Shown one piece after another: positions 1-8,800 of a stretch of 64,000 bases of DNA; position 1 is the stretch's first letter; every line of letters begins with the position of its first letter. Under the pieces are notes generated by a model that was not told the DNA's origin, did no database searches, and saw only the letters and a program-made list of their open reading frames with translations. Source of the DNA: Pseudomonas typographi (GTDB lineage Bacteria; Pseudomonadota; Gammaproteobacteria; Pseudomonadales; Pseudomonadaceae); the NCBI RefSeq assembly GCF_014694385.1, contig NZ_JAAOCA010000011.1, positions 62,001 through 126,000 on the forward strand, read 5' to 3'. The translations under genes and the position numbers were made by a program.

Positions 1-1119
1 GAAGCCAGCGCGCAGTACGCCCAGCGCCGCGAAGCCATCCGCCACTTCAATGCCCACAGCCCGGTGCTGAAAAAAGGCCTGGCGCTGACCCCGGTGAAGT
101 TTGGCATCTCGTTTACCGCCAGCTTTCTCAACCAGGCGGGCGCGCTGGTGCACCTGTATACCGACGGCAGCATCCACCTGAACCACGGCGGCACCGAAAT
201 GGGCCAAGGGCTGAACACCAAGGTGGCGCAGGTGGTGGCCGAGGTATTCCAAGTAGAGGTCAGCCGCATCAAGATCACCGCCACCCACACCGAGAAAGTG
301 CCCAACACCTCGCCAACAGCCGCCTCCAGCGGTGCCGACCTCAACGGCAAGGCCGCGCAGAACGCCGCCGAAACGATCAAACAGCGGTTGGTGGAATTCG
401 CCACCCGGCATTGGAACGTCAGCCCCGAGGATGTCGAGTTTCGTGGGGGCCAGGTGCGCGTGCGGGAACAGTTGGTAAGCTTCGACACCTTGGTGCAACT
501 GGCGTATTTCAACCAGGTGTCGCTGTCGAGCACCGGTTTCTACAAAACCCCGAAGATCTACTACGATCGCGCCCAGGCGCGCGGCAGGCCGTTCTATTAC
601 TTTGCCTTTGGCGCGGCCTGCAGCGAGGTGATCATCGACACCCTCACCGGCGAGTACAAGCTGCTGCGCACCGATATCCTGCATGATGTGGGCGACTCGC
701 TGAACCCGGCGATCGACATCGGCCAAGTCGAGGGCGGCTTTGCGCAAGGCATGGGCTGGCTCACCACCGAAGAGCTGGTGTGGAATGCCCAGGGCAAGCT
801 GGTGACCAATGGCCCGGCCAGCTACAAGATCCCGGCGGTGGCCGACATGCCGGCGGATTTTCGCGTGCAGTTGGTAGAAAACCGCAAGAACCCCGAACAC
901 ACCGTGTTCCATTCCAAAGCCGTGGGTGAGCCGCCGTTCATGCTCGGCATCAGCGTGTGGTGTGCCCTCAAGGACGCGGTGGCGAGCCTGGCCGGCTACC
1001 GCGTGCAGCCGAACATCGACGCCCCGGCCACCCCCGAACGGGTGTTCTGGGGCTGCGAGCAGATGCGTGCCGTGGTTCGCCAGCCCCACGCTGACACCGC
1101 GCCGTTGCCGGAGGTTTGA
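1..1119 (+). CDS. xdhB: Xanthine dehydrogenase, molybdopterin-binding large subunit (5' end outside window)
   Basis: This is the C-terminal 372 residues of the molybdenum subunit that oxidises hypoxanthine and xanthine to urate. The reading frame is open from base 1, so the gene starts before the window. Seen: the cofactor-binding stretch TEMGQGLNTKV near the start and VGEPPFMLG near the end, where the Glu matches the catalytic base conserved in xanthine dehydrogenases. It ends 3 bp before the xdhC start, so the two are one transcript. XdhA, the FeS/FAD subunit, is expected just upstream. Identity is firm; only the N-terminal part cannot be judged. Confidence 0.95.
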   Translation, partial: EASAQYAQRREAIRHFNAHSPVLKKGLALTPVKFGISFTASFLNQAGALVHLYTDGSIHLNHGGTEMGQGLNTKVAQVVAEVFQVEVSRIKITATHTEKVPNTSPTAASSGADLNGKAAQNAAETIKQRLVEFATRHWNVSPEDVEFRGGQVRVREQLVSFDTLVQLAYFNQVSLSSTGFYKTPKIYYDRAQARGRPFYYFAFGAACSEVIIDTLTGEYKLLRTDILHDVGDSLNPAIDIGQVEGGFAQGMGWLTTEELVWNAQGKLVTNGPASYKIPAVADMPADFRVQLVENRKNPEHTVFHSKAVGEPPFMLGISVWCALKDAVASLAGYRVQPNIDAPATPERVFWGCEQMRAVVRQPHADTAPLPEV

Positions 1120-1122
1120 GCC

Positions 1123-1968
1123 ATGGCCAACTGGATCGATGCGCTGGCCGAGCTACAGGCCCAGGGTGAAGCGGGCGTACTGGTGACTATCCTTGAGGAG
1201 CACGGCTCCACCCCGCGCAACGCGGGCTCGAAGATGGTAGTCAGCGCCACTGCCCTGTACGACACCATCGGCGGCGGCCACCTGGAATACAAGGCCTTGG
1301 CCATCGCCCGCCGGCTGTTGGCCGCCGGCACCCAGCAACCGCACCTGGAGCGCTTCAGCCTGGGGGCCAGCCTGGGCCAGTGCTGCGGCGGCGCCACGGT
1401 GTTGCTGTTCGAGCCGCTGGGCCAGCCACGCGCACACATCGCCGTGTTCGGTGCCGGCCACGTCGGCCGTGCGCTGGTGCCGTTGCTGGCGAGCCTGCCG
1501 TGCCGGGTGCGCTGGGTGGATGCCCGCGAGCAGGAGTTTCCCGATGCCCTACCCGCCGGTGTGAGCCGGGTGGTCAACGACGACCCGGTGGAGGAAGCCG
1601 AGCGCCTGCCGCCCGGTAGCTACTGCATCGTGATGACCCACAACCATGCGCTGGATCTGGAACTTGCGGCGGCGATCCTGGCCCGCAACGACTTCGCCTA
1701 CTTTGGCCTGATCGGCTCGAAAACCAAACGCACGCGCTTCGAGCATCGCCTGCGCGAGCGCGGTTTCGACCCCGCGGTGGTGCAGCGCATGCGTTGCCCG
1801 ATGGGCCTGGCCGCGGTCAAGGGCAAGCTGCCGGTAGAGATCGCCGTGTCGATCGCCGCCGAAGTGATCGCCACCTATAACGCAGACTTCGGCCAGCATT
1901 CAGCCAGCCACGAACCCATCGCCCGCCTGCTGCCGCGCTCGCGCCGCGGCCAGGCCCTGCCAGGATGA
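1123..1968 (+). CDS. xdhC: Xanthine dehydrogenase accessory protein XdhC
   Basis: A 281-residue chaperone of the XdhC/CoxI family, which protects and delivers the sulfurated molybdenum cofactor to xanthine dehydrogenase. Seen: an N-terminal XdhC domain with the paired cysteines of GQCCGGATVLLF at about residues 84-95, and a C-terminal Rossmann-like part (VFGAGHVGRAL, then GLIGSKTKRTRF) typical of the family. The start is 3 bp after xdhB and the stop 4 bp before guaD, which indicates one operon and translational coupling. Confidence 0.95.
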   Translation: MANWIDALAELQAQGEAGVLVTILEEHGSTPRNAGSKMVVSATALYDTIGGGHLEYKALAIARRLLAAGTQQPHLERFSLGASLGQCCGGATVLLFEPLGQPRAHIAVFGAGHVGRALVPLLASLPCRVRWVDAREQEFPDALPAGVSRVVNDDPVEEAERLPPGSYCIVMTHNHALDLELAAAILARNDFAYFGLIGSKTKRTRFEHRLRERGFDPAVVQRMRCPMGLAAVKGKLPVEIAVSIAAEVIATYNADFGQHSASHEPIARLLPRSRRGQALPG

Positions 1969-1972
1969 CCCC

Positions 1973-3271
1973 ATGCCCGCCCACGCCTACCGCAGTGCCC
2001 TGCTCCACAGCCTCGGCGACCCCGCCGATGTCGGTGTAGCCGCGAGCTATCAATACATCGCCGACGGCCTGCTGCTGGTCGAAGGCGGCAAGATCACCGC
2101 CATGGGCGACGCTGCCGAGCTGCTGCCTACACTGCCGGCCGGCACCCCGGTCGAGCGCCTGGACAACGCGCTGATCACCCCTGGTTTTATCGACACCCAC
2201 ATCCACTTCCCACAAACCGGCATGGTCGGCGCCTACGGCGAGCAGTTGCTCGACTGGCTCAATACCTACACCTTCCCCTGCGAGCGGCAGTTCGCAAGCC
2301 CCGCCCATGCGGAAAAGGTGGCCGGGATCTTCATCAAGGAGTTACTGCGCAACGGCACCACCACCGCCCTGGTGTTTGCCAGCGTGCACCCGGAGTCGGT
2401 CGATGCGTTTTTCACCGAAGCCCAGCGCCTGGACCTGCGCATGATTTGCGGCAAGGTGATGATGGACCGCAACGCGCCGGATTATCTCACCGACACCGCC
2501 CAGGGCAGCTATGCGCAAAGCAAGGCGCTGATCGAACGCTGGCACGGCAAGGGCCGCCTGCACTACGCGGTGACCCCGCGCTTCGCCCCTACCAGCACGG
2601 CGCAGCAACTGGCGCTGGCCGGGCAGTTGCTGGCTGAGCATGAAGGGCTGTACCTGCACACCCACATCAGCGAAAACCCCAAGGAGGTGGAATGGGTCAA
2701 GGCACTGTTTCCCGAGCGCAGCGGCTACCTCGATGTATACGACCATTACCAATTGCTGGGCCCACGCTCGGTATTGGCCCATGGCGTGCATCTGTGCGAT
2801 GAAGAATGCGCGCGCTTGGCTGAAACCGGCTCGGCCATCGCCTTTTGCCCTACCTCCAACCTGTTTTTGGGCAGCGGCCTGTTCAACCTGCCGATGGCCG
2901 AGCGGCACAAGCTGAAAGTGGGCCTGGGCACCGACGTGGGCGCCGGCACCAGCTTTTCGATCCTGCAGACCCTCAACGAAGCGTACAAGGTGATGCAATT
3001 ACAAGGGGCACGGTTAAGCCCGTTCAAGTCGCTGTACCTCGCCACCCTCGGCGGTGCGCGAGCGCTGTCGTTGGAGGATCGCATCGGCAGCCTGCAGGTG
3101 GGTCACGAGGCGGATTTCCTCGTGCTGGACTTGGCGGCCACGCCGCTGCTGGAATACCGCCTGAAGCAATGCAATGACATTGCCGAAACGCTGTTCGTGC
3201 TGATGACGCTGGGCGATGACCGGGTGATCGAGCGAACGGTGGCCCATGGGCAGGTGGTGCATCGGCGCTGA
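1973..3271 (+). CDS. guaD: Guanine deaminase
   Basis: A 432-residue amidohydrolase-superfamily enzyme converting guanine to xanthine and ammonia, feeding the xanthine dehydrogenase upstream. Metal-binding motifs are visible: DTHIHFPQ (HxH), HTHISENPKE, LAHGVHLCDEE and the Asp of LGTDVGAGTSFS. Length matches bacterial GuaD. It directly follows xdhC with 4 bp between them. The order xdhB-xdhC-guaD next to a GntR regulator is familiar in Pseudomonas. Confidence 0.95.
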   Translation: MPAHAYRSALLHSLGDPADVGVAASYQYIADGLLLVEGGKITAMGDAAELLPTLPAGTPVERLDNALITPGFIDTHIHFPQTGMVGAYGEQLLDWLNTYTFPCERQFASPAHAEKVAGIFIKELLRNGTTTALVFASVHPESVDAFFTEAQRLDLRMICGKVMMDRNAPDYLTDTAQGSYAQSKALIERWHGKGRLHYAVTPRFAPTSTAQQLALAGQLLAEHEGLYLHTHISENPKEVEWVKALFPERSGYLDVYDHYQLLGPRSVLAHGVHLCDEECARLAETGSAIAFCPTSNLFLGSGLFNLPMAERHKLKVGLGTDVGAGTSFSILQTLNEAYKVMQLQGARLSPFKSLYLATLGGARALSLEDRIGSLQVGHEADFLVLDLAATPLLEYRLKQCNDIAETLFVLMTLGDDRVIERTVAHGQVVHRR

Positions 3272-3348
3272 CCTATTAGATCTACCAGTTACCCGCCGGC
3301 TTGGCGTACTCGATACTCCCGCATTTGCAATCGCCGGCAGTGCCTACC

Positions 3349-4182
3349 ATGAACCATTTGCTCTCGCCCCCCCAACGCCTGGTCGCAACCGACACGGCCG
3401 CAAGCGTGCTGAGGCACGGTAGCAGCCGCTTGGCTTATATGCCGTTCGGTGAGTGCCCAGAGGGCCTTGCTCGCTTCACCGGCCAGTGGCAAGAGCCCGC
3501 GGCCGGCCTTTACCTGCTCGGCACCGGCCGGCGCGCTGGCGTGCCGGCACTGATGCGGTTTGCCAGCCCCGACGCGTTTTCACCGTTTGCCGAAGGCGGC
3601 TTGAACGCCTACGCCTACTGCGCGGCAGAGCCGGTCAACCGCGTGGATCCAGAAGGTGCAAGCTGGGGCACATGGCTGAATGGGCTGGTGGACGCCCTAA
3701 CACCCAAATTGGCGATCAAGGGGAAAGTTCATCATCAATTTTTGGATACCCCGCTGGGTTCATTCAAAGGGCTTGGCGTATCTGCTGACCTCTCGATAAT
3801 GACCAATGGCCGGAGCGCACAAGGGGTCATAAACTCGGTCACTTTAGGTAAACCGCACATACCGGAAGGTAGGCAGTGGTTGAATTACAACGCCAATGCG
3901 CAGGCTTTGCCTAACTTGGTATCGACGGGCGTTGTTTGCGACCTGTCTGCGTCGACCCATGGCCGGCATGCGGCGGCCGTGGCGCACTCGATTCCTCTCG
4001 GCGAAGGCACTGCCAGAGTACTCGGCACCGAGGTGAAGTTCGAAGCGCGTCTGGGTACCGGCGCCATGGCCGACGTGGCCGGCTATGCCCTGATAGGGGT
4101 AGCTGGCGCCGTCGCGGCCGCCGCCGGGGGCGCCAGGGGGTGGCGGCTGATACGCCAGACATTGCGGCACGCCCGGCGCTGA
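3349..4182 (+). CDS. Orphan RHS-repeat-associated core protein with variable C-terminus
   Basis: A 277-residue protein beginning at ATG 3349; an upstream in-frame TTG at 3301 is less likely. Residues about 45-105 hold an RHS-core-like stretch: FTGQWQEPAAGLYLLGTGRR, then RFASPDAFSPFAEGG, then GLNAYAYCAAEPVNRVDPEG. In large Rhs toxins this core precedes a strain-specific toxic tail. Here there are no upstream YD repeats. The roughly 170-residue tail matches no toxin fold I recognise and carries a hydrophobic Ala/Gly-rich segment (about residues 240-262). No immunity-like gene follows: the next gene is the convergent GntR. It could be a stand-alone small toxin, a displaced tail reservoir, or a remnant. 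Confidence 0.7.
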   Translation: MNHLLSPPQRLVATDTAASVLRHGSSRLAYMPFGECPEGLARFTGQWQEPAAGLYLLGTGRRAGVPALMRFASPDAFSPFAEGGLNAYAYCAAEPVNRVDPEGASWGTWLNGLVDALTPKLAIKGKVHHQFLDTPLGSFKGLGVSADLSIMTNGRSAQGVINSVTLGKPHIPEGRQWLNYNANAQALPNLVSTGVVCDLSASTHGRHAAAVAHSIPLGEGTARVLGTEVKFEARLGTGAMADVAGYALIGVAGAVAAAAGGARGWRLIRQTLRHARR

Positions 4183-4194
4183 CCTGGCGGTTGC

Positions 4195-4935
4195 CTAGCG
4201 CTTGCCGCGGATCACATGGCTGAACACCGCATGCAGGTCGCCCGAGGCGCTGTCTTCATCCAGGTTCAGTTTGCCGTCGATATGGTCCATGTGGTGCATC
4301 ATCAGCTCCACCGCGCGGCCGGCATCGCCGCTTTCGATGGCGTCGATCAGTTGGGTGTGTTCGTCGTAGGAACAATGTGAGCGGTTGCCGCTTTCGTATT
4401 GGGCGATGATCAACGAGGTTTGCGACACTAGGCTGCGCTGGAAGCTGATCAGCGGGGCGTTGCCGGCGGCTTCGGCGAGCTTGAGGTGAAACTCGCCAGA
4501 CAAGCGAATGCCCGCGCCACGGTCGCCACGGGTGAAGCTGTCGCGTTCGTCGGCAACCATTTGCCGCAGTGTGGCCAATTGCTCGGCACTGGCATTGAGC
4601 ACCGCCAATTCGGTAATGGCCTTTTCGACGAGGCGCCGGGCGAAGAACACCTGGCGGGCTTCATCGACGCTGGGGCTGGCGACCACCGCACCACGATTGG
4701 GCCGCAGCAGCACCACCCCCTCATGGGCCAGGCGCGACAGCGCACGGCGGATGATGGTGCGGCTGACCCCGAAGATCTCCCCCAATGCTTCCTCACTGAG
4801 TTTGGTGCCTGGCGCCAGGCGCTGTTCGAGGATGGCCTCGAAGATATGCGCGTAAACCACATCATCCTGGGTGCCACTGCGCCCCGGTTGGCTGGCGCGG
4901 GCCTGTTTCTTCAGAGGTTGCAGCTGTTCGTTCAT
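4195..4935 (-). CDS. GntR-family (FCD domain) transcriptional regulator, probable purine-catabolism regulator
   Basis: A 246-residue regulator. The start at 4935 (MNEQLQPLKK) is preferred to an upstream in-frame ATG at 4980. The N-terminal winged helix-turn-helix contains ILEQRLAPGTKLSEEALGE and VSRTIIRRALSRLAHEG; the C-terminal half is an all-helical FCD effector domain. It lies beside guaD/xdhC and upstream of uraH/puuE. A TTGTACACAG half-conserved palindrome sits about 40 bp upstream of its start and related sites flank uraH/puuE, suggesting self-regulation and control of the purine genes. HpxS of Klebsiella is a GntR regulator with a similar job. The effector is unknown. Confidence 0.85.
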   Translation of the reverse strand: MNEQLQPLKKQARASQPGRSGTQDDVVYAHIFEAILEQRLAPGTKLSEEALGEIFGVSRTIIRRALSRLAHEGVVLLRPNRGAVVASPSVDEARQVFFARRLVEKAITELAVLNASAEQLATLRQMVADERDSFTRGDRGAGIRLSGEFHLKLAEAAGNAPLISFQRSLVSQTSLIIAQYESGNRSHCSYDEHTQLIDAIESGDAGRAVELMMHHMDHIDGKLNLDEDSASGDLHAVFSHVIRGKR

Positions 4936-4971
4936 GGGAACTCGAAAGCGGGAAAGGCGAGGCGATGGGGC

Positions 4972-4982
4972 ATTGTACACAG
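4972..4982. promoter_or_regulatory. Candidate GntR operator upstream of the GntR gene
   Basis: ATTGTACACAG, two mismatches from the palindrome TTGTATACAA that occurs perfectly at 11760-11769. It lies 37 bp upstream of the GntR start codon, a suitable place for autorepression. FCD-type GntR proteins commonly bind short palindromes of this kind; the assignment to this regulator is inference. Confidence 0.45.
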
Positions 4983-5196
4983 CCGCGCACGCCTGTGCCT
5001 ATGCAGGGTTCGCCTGCCTCGCTGGGCGGGGGCGCAGCCAAAGGCGCGGCGCCAGGGGCCGGTGCCGGTATAGGTTTGCCGGTACTCAGCGCACCGGCTT
5101 GACGGCAAGCGTTGCCCGTGTATGGTTCACCAGCGGATGTTCATGGGCACGGCCAGTGCGTTGAACGCCGTGGCCTTTATGACAGGGATACTCCAC

Positions 5197-5826
5197 ATGG
5201 CTATTGAAACCTGGTTGCTGTTCTGCGCCGCTGCCGCGGCGGTGATCCTCCTGCCCGGCCCGCTGTCGCTGCTGATGATCGGCAACAGCCTGAATTACGG
5301 GCTATTGCGCTCGTACCCCGCCTTTTTGGGTGGGGTCACTGCGTCCAGCAGCCTGCTGTGCGCCTCGGCGCTGGGGTTAGGCGCGCTGTTACTGGCCTCG
5401 GAGCAGTTGTTTTCGGTATTGAAGGTGGCAGGCGCCCTGTACCTGTTCTACCTCGCCGCGCAAAGCTGGCGGCAATCGCGCCAGCCAGCGCAACCCGCTG
5501 AGGTGCCTGGCCGCCTGGCGCCGCCACGCTTTGGCAAGTTATTTGGCCGGGCATTCATGCTGGGCGCCAGCAACCCGAAAGACATCCTGTTCTTTGCCGC
5601 TTTTTTGCCGCAGTTCCTCGATGCTGGCCACCCGCTGGGGCCGCAGCTGTGGGTGATGGTCGCCAGTTGGGCGCTGTTGGACCTTACCTGCAAGCTGGGC
5701 TACGGCCTGGGTGCGCGCGGCGCGGCGCGCTACTTACGCAGCGGCCGCGGCCAGGTGTGGTTCAACCGCGCCAGCGCCGCATTGTTTGGCGGTGCCGGGG
5801 CGGCGGCCCTGCTGAGCCGGCACTAA
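5197..5826 (+). CDS. LysE/RhtB-family amino-acid exporter
   Basis: A 209-residue inner-membrane protein with about six hydrophobic segments. The LysE-family opening is clear: residues 12-30 read AAVILLPGPLSLLMIGNS, and GASNPKDILFFAAFLPQF is the family's second signature. I start it at ATG 5197 because the family signature begins right there; the in-frame GTG at 5122 would add 25 unrelated residues. It is divergent from the GntR gene and overlaps the 3' end of the giant toxin-like gene tail to tail by 4 bp. The substrate cannot be told from sequence. Confidence 0.9.
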   Translation: MAIETWLLFCAAAAAVILLPGPLSLLMIGNSLNYGLLRSYPAFLGGVTASSSLLCASALGLGALLLASEQLFSVLKVAGALYLFYLAAQSWRQSRQPAQPAEVPGRLAPPRFGKLFGRAFMLGASNPKDILFFAAFLPQFLDAGHPLGPQLWVMVASWALLDLTCKLGYGLGARGAARYLRSGRGQVWFNRASAALFGGAGAAALLSRH

Positions 5827-8800
5827 CCCGCCTGCAAGCGCATGAGCACCAGCCGATCATCCGCAGGGCTAGCGCCGAACCGCACGCACGCCACCAGGGG
5901 GACCAGCCTGCCGGTGCCCAGTGCTTGGCGCAGTGGCTCGGCTTGTTGTGCCGGCAGCTCGGCCAGCCATGTATCGATCCAGGCGTTCGACAGCATGCGC
6001 CCTTGCCCAGGCGGCGCCAGGTTCAGCTCATGGCTGAAGCTGTGCCGTGGCAGCACCAGGTAAGCCAGGCCGGTATTGGCTTGGCCGTAATGCATCACCC
6101 CACCGTGCGCCCCGTGGTAGGCCAACCCATAGTGCTGCAAGGCATTACCGACCAACATGGCGATACCCTGAGGTTGTGGCGCCTGCCGCGCGGCAAGCAA
6201 GCGGCGGTGTTCGCCCGCGCCAAAGGTCAGGTGCAGGCTGGCCGGTGATGCCGTTGGCAGTTCGGGGGTGATGACCAGCCGATAACCTGAGCCGGCGGGC
6301 AAAGCGGTAGGTGCGTGCGGCATGGCTAGCCTGATCGGGTCGGCAAGGCTACCCAGGTGAGCGCTGTGCCCCTGCCATGCCACCAGTACGTGTTCCAGCC
6401 GCGTTAACCGCGCCAAGGCGTCGCCCTGGGTGGCCTGGAACACATGGTCGGCCACATTGAGCGCACTGACCGCTGAAAGCCCTGGGCGCGCGAGCATGGC
6501 CATCTGCTCAACCGGTGCTGCGAACATCGGCCGCTGCGCGCGCCATACCGCACCGCGGCGAGCGAACAGCCAGGGCTGCTCGTCGAAGCGGGCATGCAGG
6601 TATTGGTTAAGCGCCTGCAATGACAACGGGTCAGGCAACGACAGCGGGTGGCTGATCACGACCGTTCCAGGGTTTGGCGTGGGAAATATCGGCAACCGCA
6701 ACCCTTCTACCTCGATGGCCTGGGCGGGCCCATCGGGCTGCGAACGGTACAGGCCGGAGCGGAAGTCGGTTTCGATGTCTTGATCGGTGAGCGGTTGCAG
6801 CCAGCGCCGCCATGGCGCTTCGGCGGGTGGTTCCGGCTCAAGGCCGGCGACCAGGCGAATACGCTGCAGGCGCATACGCACCTCTTGCCCGGCGATACCG
6901 ACGCCGGCAATGAGGGTGTGCAAGCGGCCTTCACGCCGCGCGGTCTGCAAGTATTGGCGCAGCGCGGGGTGTTCGATACGTTCGATGACACGGCGCACGT
7001 GGAGCTCACTGAAGAACAACGCGAGCGGGCCGCCGGCTGCCGGTTGGGTGGTCGGGATGTGAAACGTGCTGCCGGCGCGCTGGGTCAGCATCAGGTAACT
7101 ATCGGGCAGGCCAGCGCGACGAAACAGGGTCAACGTACGCCCGTGGTGGTCGAGGTTGTCGAGAATCTCATAGCCACCGCGCGTCAGCACCCGCTCCACC
7201 ACCTGGCTGAAGCCCCCAGCGATATTGGCCATCGAACGCCTGGCCAGGGCCACGTCGTCGGCGCCCAGGCGAATCCCCAGCCGGTCGAAACGCACTACCG
7301 GCGCGCCCAAACCGAACACCACCGGCAGTTGCCGCACCTCGAAAAGGTCAAGGCCTCGCAACGGCTCGCGGTAATCGTCCAGCCGCTTCCCCCGCCCTTC
7401 AACGATGTCTTCAAGACGCCGCAGGCGCTGACCATGCAAACGGTTGTGCGGTGGCGCAATACCAGGCACTTCGCCCTCGCGGTACAATGCCTCGCCCCAA
7501 GCCTCGACCGTCTCATCGGTCAACCATGGGCGCACGCGGCGCAAGCGCTGAATAAAGGTTTCAGGGTACGGCCCCAGCAGCGTCGCCGCAGCCGGCACGC
7601 TGTCACCCAGTTGCACCCGCAACGGCCCCGCGCCACGTTCGATCAGCCGGTCCAACTCACCGAGGCTTTCGGGCAAGGGGCCCGGGCCAGGAATATAAGT
7701 ACGCCGATCATTGGCTACCGGCCGCCCCATCAATGGATAATAGCGGCCGTTCAGGCGAACATGCGGCCGGGTCACCCCTTCCCCGCTGAACATGATGTCG
7801 GCTTGGCCACCGTATTGCCCGCCGAAGAATCGGTCGGCCGGGGTGATGGCCACCTCCAAGCCCGCCAACAGGTGGTCTGCCGGCGGCGGCCCCGGCAGGT
7901 CCCCGGTGCGCCGATATTGCAGCGCCCATTGCGGTATGCGGGCCTCGGCCACATAGGCCCTGGCGAATTCTTCAGCCGCCGTGTCGTCGAGAAAGTCAAA
8001 TTGCGCCAACAGGCGCCGGCCCTGGGCCAGCGCAGTGGCCCGCCTTCCTGCGCCCCAGTCGGCAAACACACTTTCTGCTGCGGTCAGCTTGCCGCCGCCA
8101 CCTAGCACGCCGACGTCGGCGTGCCGGGCCCAGTGCATACCCTCGCGGCGCACCGGCGCTTCGTAGAACTGCCCAGGTAAACGGCGCAGGCGCAACGTGC
8201 CCTCGCCAGGGCGGCGGTATACCTGCCGCAGGTGGCCGTCCAGTTCGATCCATTGTTCGCCGCCACGCAGGAAACTACCGGTATCGCGGCCATGCAAATA
8301 CTGGCGATCTTGCGGCGTGTAGCGCAGCGCTAGCGCGGGCAAGCGATTGCCACTGCGCAACAGCCGCCGCGCCGCGGCGGCCTTGCGCAACGCCGGTAAG
8401 CCGGCCAGGCCGGGAACCAGTGAGGTCAATACATCCAGCACGCTGGCGCCCAGTGCGCCGGCTGCCTCGAAGGCGGCTACCGCGTCGCGCCGGCCCCCGG
8501 CCTCTTGCAGCAGGCGCACGCTTTCATAGGCTTCCTGAAGGCTGATCAGGGTGCCGATACCGGGCACGAAAGACAATGCAAAGCGCCCCCAACCCAACCA
8601 ATACTGCGCCGCCGAAGGCCGCGCTTGCAAAATACTGCGCTGGCTACGCCCGTGCTGCTCGGCCTGGGCCAACAGCAGCAAACGCCGGTCGGCCAATTGC
8701 AGCCTACCCAGGGTCTGCTCGGCGCTACGGTGAAGGCTCAGGTAGCCGTGATAGTCGCGCAGTGCGGCTTGGTTCATGTAGCTGAGCACCTCAGCCACCA

